A DNA stretch of 64,000 nucleotides. Origin: RFSX01 sp965248155. GTDB taxonomy: Bacteria; Bacteroidota; Bacteroidia; Chitinophagales; Saprospiraceae. The notes beneath the pieces are model-generated. The model searched no databases. It was not told the DNA's origin and worked only from the letters and a program-made list of their open reading frames with translations. Of this stretch, positions 9,871 to 18,799 are shown one piece after another; the first letter of the stretch is position 1, and every line of letters begins with the position of its first letter. The position numbers and the translations under genes were made by a program. Where the stretch lies: contig CBDFIO010000002.1 of the NCBI GenBank assembly GCA_965248155.1, positions 1,488,001 through 1,552,000 of the forward strand, given 5' to 3'.

Positions 9871-10900
9871 ACGTGAGTTCGACGTAAGGAAGTGGAAAAA
9901 TAGGATAAAAAGAAAGAGCAATTTTGTTTATCTTAATAGTTGATAATCAATTAATTAAAACAAAAAAGCTCTACTATGAAAGATAGTCAAATTATTGCAA
10001 TTTTCTGTGCTTTCGATGATTTTTTCACCGATTTTGATTACTTTTTAAAATCTCATACCCTAGAGGGAAAGAAAAATCGACGGAATCGTACCTGCAGGTT
10101 ATCCATGAGCGAGGTGATGAGCATCATCGTATTTTTTCATATGAGTGGATACCGTTGCTTTAAGCACTTTTACCAGAATCATGTCTGCCAACATATGCGC
10201 GGCTATTTTCCCAATCTGGTATCTTATAATCGGATGGTGGAGTTGCAAACCAAAGCGGTCCTACCATTAGCCTTGTTTGTAAAGATGTACCGAATGGGTA
10301 AATGTAGTGGGATATCCTTTATTGATTCAACCAGTATCCGGGTCTGTCACAATCGAAGGATTCATTCCCACAAGGTGTTTGCTGGACTGGCCAAACGAGG
10401 CAAGACTTCAAAGGGTTGGTTTTATGGTTTCAAACTTCATCTGGTTCATAATGACCGGGGCGAAGTGATTGATTTTCAACTCACTCCGGGCAATGTGCAT
10501 GATAATGCCGTATTGAAGTGTAAACGGTTTATGAAGAAGGTCTATGGCCGGTTGTTCGGTGATAAAGGCTATATTGTCAACAAGCAAATCTTTGACACTC
10601 TTTTCTTGAGAGGTATTCATTTGATTACTAAGTTGAGACGGAATATGAAATCCAAAATGATTACACCCCTACAGGATGCTCTTCTGCTCCGAAAACTTGC
10701 TATCTCTGAAACCATTATTGACCAACTCAAAAATATTTCACAGATCGAACATACAAGGCATCGTTCCTTTGCCGGATTTTTCGTCAATATACTTGGTGGA
10801 CTTTGTGCCTACGGGTTTAAAGAATCTAAACCCTCCATTTATAAGAATCTGGTCGATACCAAACAACTCCTTTTGGCCTAGTCTTACATCGAACTCACGT
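9871..10900 (+). mobile_element. IS982-family element, copy A (intact)
   Basis: 1030 bp bounded by 18-bp inverted repeats acgtgagttcgacgtaag and cttacatcgaactcacgt (one mismatch). A perfect 7-bp target duplication tatatta lies at 9864-9870 and 10901-10907. A second copy of the same length, in opposite orientation, is at 49698-50727. Confidence 0.93.
9976..10881 (+). CDS. IS982-family transposase
   Basis: DDE transposase of 301 aa, full length. Catalytic motifs: FIDSTSIRVC (first Asp), GDKGY (second Asp), and a C-terminal acidic residue in the SQIEHTRHRSF region, preceded by a small N-terminal helical domain. It starts at the ATG after the AT-rich left end of the element. The copy at 49717-50622 is almost identical but carries a stop at codon 24. 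Confidence 0.92.
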   Translation: MKDSQIIAIFCAFDDFFTDFDYFLKSHTLEGKKNRRNRTCRLSMSEVMSIIVFFHMSGYRCFKHFYQNHVCQHMRGYFPNLVSYNRMVELQTKAVLPLALFVKMYRMGKCSGISFIDSTSIRVCHNRRIHSHKVFAGLAKRGKTSKGWFYGFKLHLVHNDRGEVIDFQLTPGNVHDNAVLKCKRFMKKVYGRLFGDKGYIVNKQIFDTLFLRGIHLITKLRRNMKSKMITPLQDALLLRKLAISETIIDQLKNISQIEHTRHRSFAGFFVNILGGLCAYGFKESKPSIYKNLVDTKQLLLA

Positions 10901-10987
10901 TATATTAGTATTTTGAGCGAATAATTGAGCCAATTTCAACCAAAGGAAAAACAATAAAAAAATCTTTTTCATATGCAGCTATTTAAA

Positions 10988-11010
10988 GACTAGGCTATTA
11001 AAGCCTAGTC
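10988..11010 (-). terminator. Hairpin between the two minus-strand secreted-protein genes
   Basis: Perfect 9-bp stem gactaggct/agcctagtc with a 5-nt loop. On the minus strand it follows the stop of the cysteine-rich gene and is followed by TTTAAATAG. A terminator is the simplest reading, although the T-tract is weak. Confidence 0.55.
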
Positions 11011-11024
11011 CAATTAATAAATAT

Positions 11025-11795
11025 TTATATACAAGTAAAAACACATCTAGTTGGTAAGCCAGGACAAAATTCGATAGGCCCTGTATCCTCACAGCCCAAT
11101 TCATCTAATCTTTCTGTATTGACCGTTTCAGGATGCAATCCTTCTTCTTCATTGTAGCACCAAGCAAAACTTTTTTTGCAACAACCTTGGCCACAATTCA
11201 TTCTACTCCATACAGGTGGATTTGAGAATGGCTGGAAACATAGTATAAAGCAAGAACTTGAATAAAAGCTTGTAGTAATTCTTCCCGAAAGACCAGAATT
11301 ACAATCAAGGTTAACGATGCCAATTTGGTCAATTCTATTCTCCATCCAACCTTTACTTATTTCTACATAAACTTGGGTGTAAAAATTATTAATAAATTCT
11401 TCATAAGCATTTTGACCATTGCTGTTCGCATTATTCCAATCTTGAACAAACTGTGAGCAATCAGGATTGCTAAAATCGAAGCCTCCTGTAATGTGAACAT
11501 CTGAGAAACTAATCTCCCAACCATCTTGAAAATTACCACATACGTGGTACTCAGATTGTATTCTAAAAGTACAAGAGGGATAATCTGGAACCTGTATTTC
11601 TCATGTAAACTCCAATGGTCCCAAGAAACAATCCGTGGTCGCATCCGTAAAACAATCTCTTTCTGTCCTTGACTCTAAGGAATTCGATGCCAATTCAGAT
11701 TTAGAACCAAACTGATCATTTTGTGTGGATGAATACATGCTTGCTAAGAAAACTATCGTAGCAATCGTAAACGTTAATTTTAAAAACTTAGAAAT
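11025..11795 (-). pseudogene. Secreted cysteine-rich protein gene with in-frame stop
   Basis: The minus-strand frame from about 11795 to 11025 encodes a signal peptide-like N-terminus (KFLKLTFTIATIVFLASM), a central part, and a cysteine-rich C-terminus with CGQGCCKKSFAWC. It is broken once by TGA at 11601-11603; the same frame continues on both sides with no shift. There is no ATG at the expected start: the codons before Lys-Phe-Leu read ATT TCT. Hence at least one and possibly two disabling changes. Function unknown. It lies upstream of the interrupted T9SS gene on the same strand. Confidence 0.7.
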
Positions 11796-12080
11796 AAATA
11801 AATAAAACCCAAAAGAAAATTTACTTTTGCAAATCCCGTTTCCGCGGGTTGGAAGTCTGCTGATCCTACTTTTAGAGTCTAAAGTGGGCTTCCTTTTAGG
11901 TATTTTTTGGTTGGAGTGTTGGCTTTAATCCCTATATAACTTGTTTATACTCTTCTCTAATATACACTAAATATTACATTTTATAGATTGTAATTTGCTA
12001 TTTAGTCAGACTGTATAATTTATATACCAAGGTCTTCAAGTGGACTCCGAACTTCACTTAGTCTTTTGAAAACAAAAGGC
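11796..12080. other. Non-coding stretch left of IS1380 with structured segment
   Basis: No credible gene. Around 11836-11910 there is a GC-richer structured segment: cccgtttccgcggg can fold, and ggaag...cttcc encloses the near-palindrome acttttagagtctaaagt, followed by a T-rich tract. It could be a leader or terminator for the minus-strand gene region. The rest is AT-rich without recognisable content. Confidence 0.35.
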
Positions 12081-13528
12081 TTTCAGGGTTTTGTAGTTTC
12101 ACCTAAAAGGTGGAAATTGCGGTTGAACCCTGCAAAACACTACAATGCTTAAAACTAAACAATCTTCAAGAAATATCACCCCTTTTGGTGGCTTAAATTT
12201 TATTTTTAATGCCATTAAACGCTCAAAAATAGATGTTTTTCTCGATAAAAATTTAGGTTATCGGAATTTTAGAGCCCAATATTCGTATGCCGACATTGTG
12301 CTTTCTTTGTTGGGAAATTCTTTATGCAATGGAGAGTATATTTCTGATTTAGAACATCTTAAAAATAAATTCACTTGCCAAAGTTTTACCAAAATCCCTT
12401 CCCCAGATACGGTTGAATATGCTTGTCAGGAATTAAAAGAACCAACAATTAGGGAGATAACTGGCCAAGGAATTGTTCATCAATTCAATTACAACAATCA
12501 AACCAACGCATCTTTAATCGCTCTTTGTGCAAAAACAGGTCAACTTAAAAAAGAAGAAAAATACACACTTGATTTTGACAATGTAGTTCTTGAAAACAAA
12601 AAACAAGATGCCAAAAAAAGCTATAAAAACACTAAAGCCTACCATCCCAATTTCGCCTTCATAGGCAGATTACCTGTGCATATTGAAAACCATAACGGCA
12701 ACACCCCTGCAAAGTATAAACAATTTGAAACACTAGAAAGATGTTTTAAAAACCTGAGCGACAATCAAATAAAAATAGAACATTTTAGAGCAGACTCTGC
12801 ATCTTATCAAAAAGAAGTCATTGAACTGGTTAGCCAAAAGGCGACTAACTTTTATATTAGAAACATCAGTTCCCAAAAGTTCATCTCTTTATGTGGAAAA
12901 ATTAAAGATTGGAAAAAAGAGGAAATCAACAACGAAATAAAAGAAGTTGCATCACTAATTTACACCCCTTTTAATGGGGGATTTTCTTATAGAATTGTGC
13001 TTACAAGATCTCTAAAAAAAGACCAGCAAATCGATTTTATATCAGGGACCCCTTACAATTATTATGGAATAATGACCAACAATTTAGTTTTTTCAAATCA
13101 AGAAATTATCGAATTTTACAACCAACGAGGCGATGCGGAGAATTCTAACAAATTCTTAATCAGTGATTTCAACTTGAAACACTTGCCTTTTATGGATTTG
13201 GATACCAATACTGCGTTTATGTATTTAATGGCGATGTGCTTAATTCTTTTTGAGTGGACAAAAGTAATTTTGGTGAAAAATAAAACTCCAAATATTAGTC
13301 TTAAAATGAGAGTCAAAACGGTTTGTTTTCGTTACATTACTGTGGCTACAACTTTTGTAAATCACGCCAGAGAGAAAATACTTCAGGTTTTCTCAAACCA
13401 AGAATACAAAATTTTAAAAATTTAAAACAAGGATTTACTGGAATTGCAAAAAAAAACTCATTTGGAGTAAGGGGGGCTATACACATAGCCTATGAAATTT
13501 TGTTGAAAACGGAATGAAAACCCTGAAA
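12081..13528 (+). mobile_element. IS1380-family element
   Basis: About 1448 bp enclosed by short inverted repeats tttcagggtttt (12081-12092) and aaaaccctgaaa (13517-13528), with one transposase gene. No target duplication was recognised. The right end lies 24 bp from a gene that lacks its 5' part, which points to an adjacent deletion. Confidence 0.75.
12145..13425 (+). CDS. IS1380-family transposase
   Basis: DDE transposase of 426 aa. The first catalytic region is around LDFDNVV (residue about 140), the second around HFRADSASYQKE, and the third is YNQRGDAENSNKFLISDFN, the typical IS1380 end motif. Full length for the family, no frame break seen. Confidence 0.9.
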   Translation: MLKTKQSSRNITPFGGLNFIFNAIKRSKIDVFLDKNLGYRNFRAQYSYADIVLSLLGNSLCNGEYISDLEHLKNKFTCQSFTKIPSPDTVEYACQELKEPTIREITGQGIVHQFNYNNQTNASLIALCAKTGQLKKEEKYTLDFDNVVLENKKQDAKKSYKNTKAYHPNFAFIGRLPVHIENHNGNTPAKYKQFETLERCFKNLSDNQIKIEHFRADSASYQKEVIELVSQKATNFYIRNISSQKFISLCGKIKDWKKEEINNEIKEVASLIYTPFNGGFSYRIVLTRSLKKDQQIDFISGTPYNYYGIMTNNLVFSNQEIIEFYNQRGDAENSNKFLISDFNLKHLPFMDLDTNTAFMYLMAMCLILFEWTKVILVKNKTPNISLKMRVKTVCFRYITVATTFVNHAREKILQVFSNQEYKILKI

Positions 13529-13552
13529 AAATTAAATACATTTACATATTAA

Positions 13553-13858
13553 AGACCTCGGATTTCTGTTGCGAGTTTTGGGAACTATAAAAACTTTGAG
13601 GACATTTCCGCTAGCGGATATATCTCGTTAAGGTTTTTAATAAATTGCGAGGGCCAAATAGGGCGATATGAATTGCACCAATTGGGCACAGATTACAAAC
13701 AAAAAAAATTCAACCCCCGTATTGTAGAAAATCTCATTCAGCTTACACAGACGCTGGATGGATGGCAGCCGATCAAATTTTATGATGATCGGTACGACAG
13801 CTTTTTTCATCTCAGTTTTAAAATTATAAATGGTGAACTGGATGCGATATTACCTTAG
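13553..13858 (+). pseudogene. 5'-truncated gene (TonB-like C-terminal domain resemblance)
   Basis: Open frame without a start codon. The recognisable protein begins at FGNYKNFEDISASGY (from 13577) and ends in DGWQPIKFYDD...LDAILP. The pattern (GYISLRFLINCEGQIGRYEL, then a QLTQTLDGWQP stretch) resembles Bacteroidota proteins related to energy-transducer TonB C-terminal domains; this is a weak identification. The 5' part is missing where IS1380 abuts. The stop overlaps the start of the next gene by 17 bp, so the two were translationally coupled. Confidence 0.6.
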
Positions 13859-14699
13859 GATATTTTTGGTGTTTATTTTATTCTGCTCATGTGATGCAAT
13901 TATTAATGAGACCTATCATAAAATGACAATGGATAAGAGGAGGATGTTGTCTGCAGAATATACGCAGTTGGCAAAAAGACTTGAAAGAGGAAGCCCGGAC
14001 AACATGAAATTATTAGAAAAGGCGATTAGAATAAACCCCTCTAATGACCAGGCTCATTATGAACTTTCTATTCCCTACTTGTACAATGGGCTTTTTGAAA
14101 AGTGGAATTATCACATTGACAGAGCGATCGACCTCAATGCTCAGGCATGGCAAGGGATGAGAGGATATTACAAATTATTGTATCTCAAAGATTTTGGATC
14201 TGCACTTTTTGATCTTGATGCAACGGACACCCTAACAATAGAACAGACCGATTATGCACACAATATGAGTATGGACTATTTAAGAGGCTTGTGTTATCTG
14301 GGCTTGAAAAACTATGACAAATCGAAGGAATATTTTCAAATATTTGTTGACAAAGAAACAGTGGCTGTTGGAGAAAAATTTGTAGACGAAAATGCTTTTT
14401 TGTATCTGGGAATATTAGATGCAGGCAAAGGGTTCCATCAGGAAGCCATTAACTATTTTGACAGGGCCATTAAATTTGAAGAAGGGCTTGCCGATGTTTA
14501 TTATCATAAAGCAAAATGTTTGGTTCGGCTTAATCGAATCCAAGAGGCCAAGGAACAAATTGGTATCGCAAAACTTAAGTTTAGCGAGGGGTATTATTTG
14601 CGTGGTTATATGTACCGTGCCCAAGAGCAAATATATAGTAATGATATCGAAACCTTAGAGCAGCTTATATACAAAGCCATCGCAGAGAATCAAATCTAA
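13842..14699 (+). CDS. TPR-repeat lipoprotein
   Basis: 285-aa protein with a lipoprotein signal sequence (hydrophobic stretch, then FCSCDA) followed by tetratricopeptide repeats, e.g. LLEKAIRINPSNDQAHYELS, LCYLGLKNYDKSKEYF and AINYFDRAIKFEEGLADVYY. ATG at 13842 is chosen because it places the lipobox correctly; an upstream in-frame GTG adds only four residues. Likely a periplasmic or outer-membrane scaffold. Its upstream partner has lost its 5' part, so the native promoter may be gone. Confidence 0.75.
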   Translation: MRYYLRIFLVFILFCSCDAIINETYHKMTMDKRRMLSAEYTQLAKRLERGSPDNMKLLEKAIRINPSNDQAHYELSIPYLYNGLFEKWNYHIDRAIDLNAQAWQGMRGYYKLLYLKDFGSALFDLDATDTLTIEQTDYAHNMSMDYLRGLCYLGLKNYDKSKEYFQIFVDKETVAVGEKFVDENAFLYLGILDAGKGFHQEAINYFDRAIKFEEGLADVYYHKAKCLVRLNRIQEAKEQIGIAKLKFSEGYYLRGYMYRAQEQIYSNDIETLEQLIYKAIAENQI

Positions 14700-14709
14700 A
14701 CGCCAATAT

Positions 14710-16338
14710 TTAAATTCTAATCTTCTTCAATAAAAACACTCTGAAAGCGTGGCTTGAAATCATTAGTATTGGCCATCGCCAAAAGTTTTTCCATTTTTTT
14801 GGAACGGATTCCCCTGAGAGAAGACAGGCTTCCGGGATATAAGGGTATAATTCAATATAGGATTTGGATTGATGATGGTCAACACGCTGGTAAACATGAG
14901 AGCGGTTAATCTGGTCCAAATTTTCGAGACCGGCAGCAGCCATCAGTTCTACAAATGAATTAACAGTCTCTCTGTGATAATTGGCGACGCGATTTTTTTT
15001 ATCATCAACATTCAATCCGTTGACAAGATGAGGGTCCTGAGTAGCAACACCTGTCGGGCATGTATTTTTATTGCATTCAAGAGCCTGAATACAACCGACA
15101 GCCATCATCATTGCTCTTGCAGAGTATGCGACATCAGCTCCCAGTGCGATAGATTTAAAAATGTCAAATCCAGACGCGATTTTGCCGGAAGTAATTAACG
15201 TAATTTCTTTTTTAAGATCATATCCCACTAAGGCATTATATACAAATGATAATCCTTCTCTTTGAGGAGTTCCTACAGAGTTGCTGAATTCCAATGGAGC
15301 TGCACCAGTACCCCCCTCTCCTCCGTCTATTGAGATAAAGTCGGGTTTAATTCCGCTGTCAACCATTGCTTTGCATATTGAAATAAATTCACTCTTGTGC
15401 CCGACACACATTTTAATACCAACTGGTTTTCCACCGGAAAGCTCCCTGCATTTTTTAATAAAATGAAGCAATCCAATTGGGCTATCAAAAGCAGTATGGT
15501 ATGGAGGAGACAGAACATCCTTGAAGGGCTCTATATTTCTGATTTTTGCAATTTCCAGAGTAGCTTTTTTAGCTGGCAATATCCCACCATGTCCGGGTTT
15601 AGCGCCCTGTGAAAGTTTTATTTCTATCATCTTGACATTATCAGCCAGAGCTTGGTTCTGAAAAATTTCGTCTGAAAAAAGACCATCTTTTCCCCGGGAT
15701 CCAAAATAAGCTGTTCCTATCTGATAAATGAGGTCTCCTTGATATTTAACATGATAAGGTGAGATTCCTCCTTCGCCAGTATTGTGGGCAAATCCACCAA
15801 TAGCAGCACCGCCATTTAAAGCCAACACTGCATTTTTACTTAGTGAACCAAAACTCATTGCTGAAACATTTAATACACTACAGCTGTAAGGTTTTTTGCA
15901 ACCAGGGCCACCAATAAGGATACGAGGGTTATGCTCTAAAGTATGTGCATCAACCGGTTTTATACTATGGTTCATCCATTCATACCCCTCGTCATATACA
16001 TTCAGCTGTGTACCAAATGGTGATGTATCCAGAACGTCCTTGGCTCTTTGGTAAACGATGTTTCTTTTTAGTCTTGAGAAAGGCCGCCCATCAGTATCGG
16101 ATTCAATAAAGTATTGATAAAACTTTGGACGAAGCCATTCTGCAAAATATCTTGAGTGCCCCACTACGGGAAAATTTTTAAGTAATGCGTGTTTGTTTTG
16201 CAGCATATCTTTTAATCCTAAGAAGAACAATATTAAAACAGGCACCAATATGTAAGCGAAACGAAAATCTATAAAGTAAGTGAGACAAGAAAGGATTATC
16301 AATAGGGATAAGGAAATGATCAGGAAGCTTTTTCGCAT
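14710..16338 (-). CDS. FMN-binding glutamate synthase family protein
   Basis: 542-aa protein with two N-terminal membrane segments (about residues 5-42) and a GltB2-type glutamate synthase central/FMN-binding barrel. Family motifs include MSFGSLSKNAVLALNGGAAI, EIKLSQGAKPGHGG, SIDGGEGGTGAAP and the cysteine cluster CNKNTCPTGVATQDP. It lacks amidotransferase and NADPH modules, so it is not a complete GOGAT; members of this membrane-anchored family are of uncertain substrate. Confidence 0.9.
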   Translation of the reverse strand: MRKSFLIISLSLLIILSCLTYFIDFRFAYILVPVLILFFLGLKDMLQNKHALLKNFPVVGHSRYFAEWLRPKFYQYFIESDTDGRPFSRLKRNIVYQRAKDVLDTSPFGTQLNVYDEGYEWMNHSIKPVDAHTLEHNPRILIGGPGCKKPYSCSVLNVSAMSFGSLSKNAVLALNGGAAIGGFAHNTGEGGISPYHVKYQGDLIYQIGTAYFGSRGKDGLFSDEIFQNQALADNVKMIEIKLSQGAKPGHGGILPAKKATLEIAKIRNIEPFKDVLSPPYHTAFDSPIGLLHFIKKCRELSGGKPVGIKMCVGHKSEFISICKAMVDSGIKPDFISIDGGEGGTGAAPLEFSNSVGTPQREGLSFVYNALVGYDLKKEITLITSGKIASGFDIFKSIALGADVAYSARAMMMAVGCIQALECNKNTCPTGVATQDPHLVNGLNVDDKKNRVANYHRETVNSFVELMAAAGLENLDQINRSHVYQRVDHHQSKSYIELYPYIPEACLLSGESVPKKWKNFWRWPILMISSHAFRVFLLKKIRI

Positions 16339-16473
16339 TTAAAACAGTTTATAATAGAGCTGTTAATTTACTAAGTTTTTAAATGAATAAAGATTCTTTA
16401 ATATAAAGACTACGCCGCTGATTTACTTTTTATTAAATATTATCTATTTTTATAATATACAATTTATATATAA

Positions 16474-17025
16474 ATGGACAAACTGGTAAAAATCATAATA
16501 CTTATCATTGGTTTATCTGCAGCATTTTTGTGGATGAGCAAGTCATTAAGTTCGTGTAATGGAATTTCCTCTTCCTCCAAAACTGACACTATGGATGGTG
16601 AGCAGAACGAGAATGCTGAAGAGGTATTTGAAGGAGATGATATTGATTATTCTACTTCCGATGTTAATGACGAACCAATTGAAGAGGAGATAATTGAAGA
16701 CACAAAAACAGATGGCAACACTGCGGGCACAGTTGATTTTACAGAACCGGCAAGTGTGACAACCAGTAAACCCACGGTTTCACGAGGGACAAGTTCGGGA
16801 AGCCATTTGATAATAGCCGGCAACTATCTTTTGAAATCCAATGCAGAAATAATGACCGTCAAATTAAAAGACTTGGGTTATAGAGATGCCTACATTGCGG
16901 TGTTTGATAATTCACAATATCATACAGTCATTGCCGGCACGTACAATGCTTATGAACCTGCCAGCAACTCAGCCGCGGCATTAAAAAGACAAGGGGTTGA
17001 TTGCTATGTTAAAAAGAAAAAATAA
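16474..17025 (+). CDS. SPOR-domain membrane protein
   Basis: 183 aa: an N-terminal transmembrane helix (about 5-23), a strongly acidic, Thr-rich linker (30-100) and a C-terminal SPOR domain (about 110-180; LIIAGNYL, MTVKLKDLGYRDAYI, YHTVIAGTY). SPOR domains bind denuded peptidoglycan at division or cell-pole sites, so a cell-envelope role is likely. Stands alone and is followed by a terminator. Confidence 0.8.
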   Translation: MDKLVKIIILIIGLSAAFLWMSKSLSSCNGISSSSKTDTMDGEQNENAEEVFEGDDIDYSTSDVNDEPIEEEIIEDTKTDGNTAGTVDFTEPASVTTSKPTVSRGTSSGSHLIIAGNYLLKSNAEIMTVKLKDLGYRDAYIAVFDNSQYHTVIAGTYNAYEPASNSAAALKRQGVDCYVKKKK

Positions 17026-17105
17026 AAAAACATGCATTTGTGATAGGGGCATTCGACAATTTAGATGTCTTATTAACAGATAGTGAAAAATGGATTAACA
17101 AAAAG

Positions 17106-17131
17106 CCTTGCCTTCGGGTGGGGTTTTTTTT
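17106..17131 (+). terminator. Rho-independent terminator after SPOR gene
   Basis: Stem ccttgcc/ggtgggg (three G-U or T-G pairs) closed by a ttcg tetraloop and followed by eight T. Confidence 0.7.
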
Positions 17132-17156
17132 ATTTTGGGCTATCTGAATTAAACTT

Positions 17157-17858
17157 ATGTGTGGAAGATCATCTCTTACTAAAATCGAAAAGGAACTTGA
17201 GGAATTATTTAATGCCAGTTTTTATTCCGATGATTTAGAACGCTATAATCCCTTACCTAACTATAATGTAGCTCCATCACACATAACTCCTGTAATCACG
17301 AATCTCGACAAAGAACATTTCCAAGCCCTTCGATGGGGCTTGATACCCTTTTGGGCAAAAGATAAAAAGATTGGTTTCAAGATGATAAATGCCCGTATTG
17401 AAACAGTGCTGGAAAAAAACACGTTCAAAAAAGCGGTTGAACAAAGGCGATGCATTGTTCCTTTCGATGGTTTTTATGAATGGGAAAAAACGAATACAGG
17501 AAAACAAGCATATAGAATTAAAACAAAGGATAGAGAAGTTTTCACAATTGCGGGCTTGTGGGATACATGGAAGGATCCTGAAGGTACCGAAATCCAATCT
17601 TTTACATTGTTGACCCAAGAACCGAGTGAATCTATTAGACACATACACGATAGAATGCCTGCAATTTTACAAAAGCACCAGGAAGAGTTATGGTTGTCAA
17701 ATGATATTCCTCCAGAAGAATTAATCAACATGATCGAGCCATATCATGATGATGGCTTATTTGCCTATCCGGTTTCTTCAAAAGTGAATAATGTTCGCAA
17801 CAATAATAAAAGTTTAATTATCGAAGACGAAGAAGACAATCTAACTTTATTTTCTTAA
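17157..17858 (+). CDS. SRAP-domain protein (HMCES/YedK family)
   Basis: SOS response-associated peptidase of 233 aa. The catalytic Cys2 (MCGR, exposed after Met removal) forms a thiazolidine cross-link with abasic sites in single-stranded DNA. Conserved N78 (INARIET), E108 (FYEW) and H164 (IHDRMP) are all present, and length matches the family. No lexA or DNA repair operon is adjacent, but an S24-type repressor gene lies directly downstream. Confidence 0.95.
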   Translation: MCGRSSLTKIEKELEELFNASFYSDDLERYNPLPNYNVAPSHITPVITNLDKEHFQALRWGLIPFWAKDKKIGFKMINARIETVLEKNTFKKAVEQRRCIVPFDGFYEWEKTNTGKQAYRIKTKDREVFTIAGLWDTWKDPEGTEIQSFTLLTQEPSESIRHIHDRMPAILQKHQEELWLSNDIPPEELINMIEPYHDDGLFAYPVSSKVNNVRNNNKSLIIEDEEDNLTLFS

Positions 17859-17925
17859 TCGATAATTGTGTCTGAAAAAGCAACATATTTATTTTTAAAT
17901 ATGAGCGCCAAATAACACGATAGAC

Positions 17926-17935
17926 GGAAATTTCC
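17926..17935. promoter_or_regulatory. Candidate operator upstream of XRE-S24 regulator
   Basis: Perfect 10-bp palindrome ggaaatttcc, 60 bp before the repressor start. Autoregulation of such repressors is common, but the assignment is only positional. Confidence 0.25.
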
Positions 17936-17994
17936 ACCATAAAATACCGAGATATTCGACTTAATTCCATATTTTTATTTAAAATCTTGTCTAA

Positions 17995-18747
17995 ATGATC
18001 GGCGAAAACCTTAAATACTTAAGGAATAAAAACAAATTGAGCCAACAAGCGCTATCTGAAGCATTGGAACTACCTAGAACAACCCTTGGAGATTATGAGA
18101 GAGAGGAGACGGAACCCAATATTGCCATGCTTATTAAAATGTCACAATTTTTCGATGTACAAGTTGATGATTTAATTAAAAGCAATTTGAGTTTAGGAAA
18201 GTATGAAATCCTTAAAAACCAAATGATGAAGGTTTTGGCGATTTCAGTTGATGATCAAAATGAAGGAAATATTGAGTTAGTGGATTCTAAAGCCGAAGCC
18301 GGCTATTTGGATAGTTACCAAAATCCGGAATACATTCGTGATCTTCCAAAATTAAACATTCCATCAATTTCAAAAGGAACATATAGGGCTTTTGAAATTC
18401 AAGGCGACTCGATGTTGCCGATGGAATCAGGTTCGATTGTTATCGCCTCTTATATTGAAAGGCTTGATGACATTAAGGACAACAACACCTATGTTGTAAT
18501 CAGCAAGAATGAAGGTCTTGTTTACAAAAGAGTAAAAACAAATAAAGAGCACAATCAGCTATTGTTAATGTCAGACAATGAAGTCTATTTACCATATGAA
18601 ATCGAATACGAAGAAGTAGACGAGATATGGCAATATCATGCACACATAAGTTTTTCAGATATGAAACAAAGCCTTCATAATAAAATGGAATCTCAGATAA
18701 GCGACATTCAACTCAAGGTCAATGAAATTCACAATAGATACCTGTGA
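17995..18747 (+). CDS. XRE-family regulator with S24 (LexA-like) peptidase domain
   Basis: 250 aa. An N-terminal helix-turn-helix (LSQQALSEALELPRTTLGDY, about 15-34) precedes a C-terminal S24 domain with catalytic Ser139 (QGDSMLP) and Lys178 (VYKRV). The Ala102-Gly103 pair in KAEAGYL is at the position of the self-cleavage bond in LexA/CI-type proteins. Probable stress- or DNA-damage-responsive repressor. The gene between SRAP and NhaC is not obviously in an operon with either. Confidence 0.88.
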   Translation: MIGENLKYLRNKNKLSQQALSEALELPRTTLGDYEREETEPNIAMLIKMSQFFDVQVDDLIKSNLSLGKYEILKNQMMKVLAISVDDQNEGNIELVDSKAEAGYLDSYQNPEYIRDLPKLNIPSISKGTYRAFEIQGDSMLPMESGSIVIASYIERLDDIKDNNTYVVISKNEGLVYKRVKTNKEHNQLLLMSDNEVYLPYEIEYEEVDEIWQYHAHISFSDMKQSLHNKMESQISDIQLKVNEIHNRYL

Positions 18748-18799
18748 TATTTATTAAAGAATAATCATTAATTGACCTCTTATTCCTATTTTACAGCCC

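Larger units (their letters stand above)
8340..10972 (-). pseudogene. T9SS-secreted protein gene interrupted by IS982
   Basis: A gene on the minus strand starts at 10972 with a signal peptide (MKKIFLLFF...LFAQN), runs to 10901, is broken by IS982 (9871-10900), and resumes to the stop at 8340. Removing the 1030-bp IS and one 7-bp duplication (tatatta) leaves exactly 1596 nt, an uninterrupted 531-aa frame. The C-terminal end has the type A sorting pattern (ISIFPNPSNDVLFV, ISDLLPNCYILMV). The middle is not recognised; it may be a beta-propeller. The open 3' part alone spans about 8340-9870. Confidence 0.88.

Noticed and set aside
11363..11644. 93-codon frame on the minus strand
   Set aside because: It is a shadow in another frame of the cysteine-rich pseudogene, whose own frame gives coherent protein sequence.
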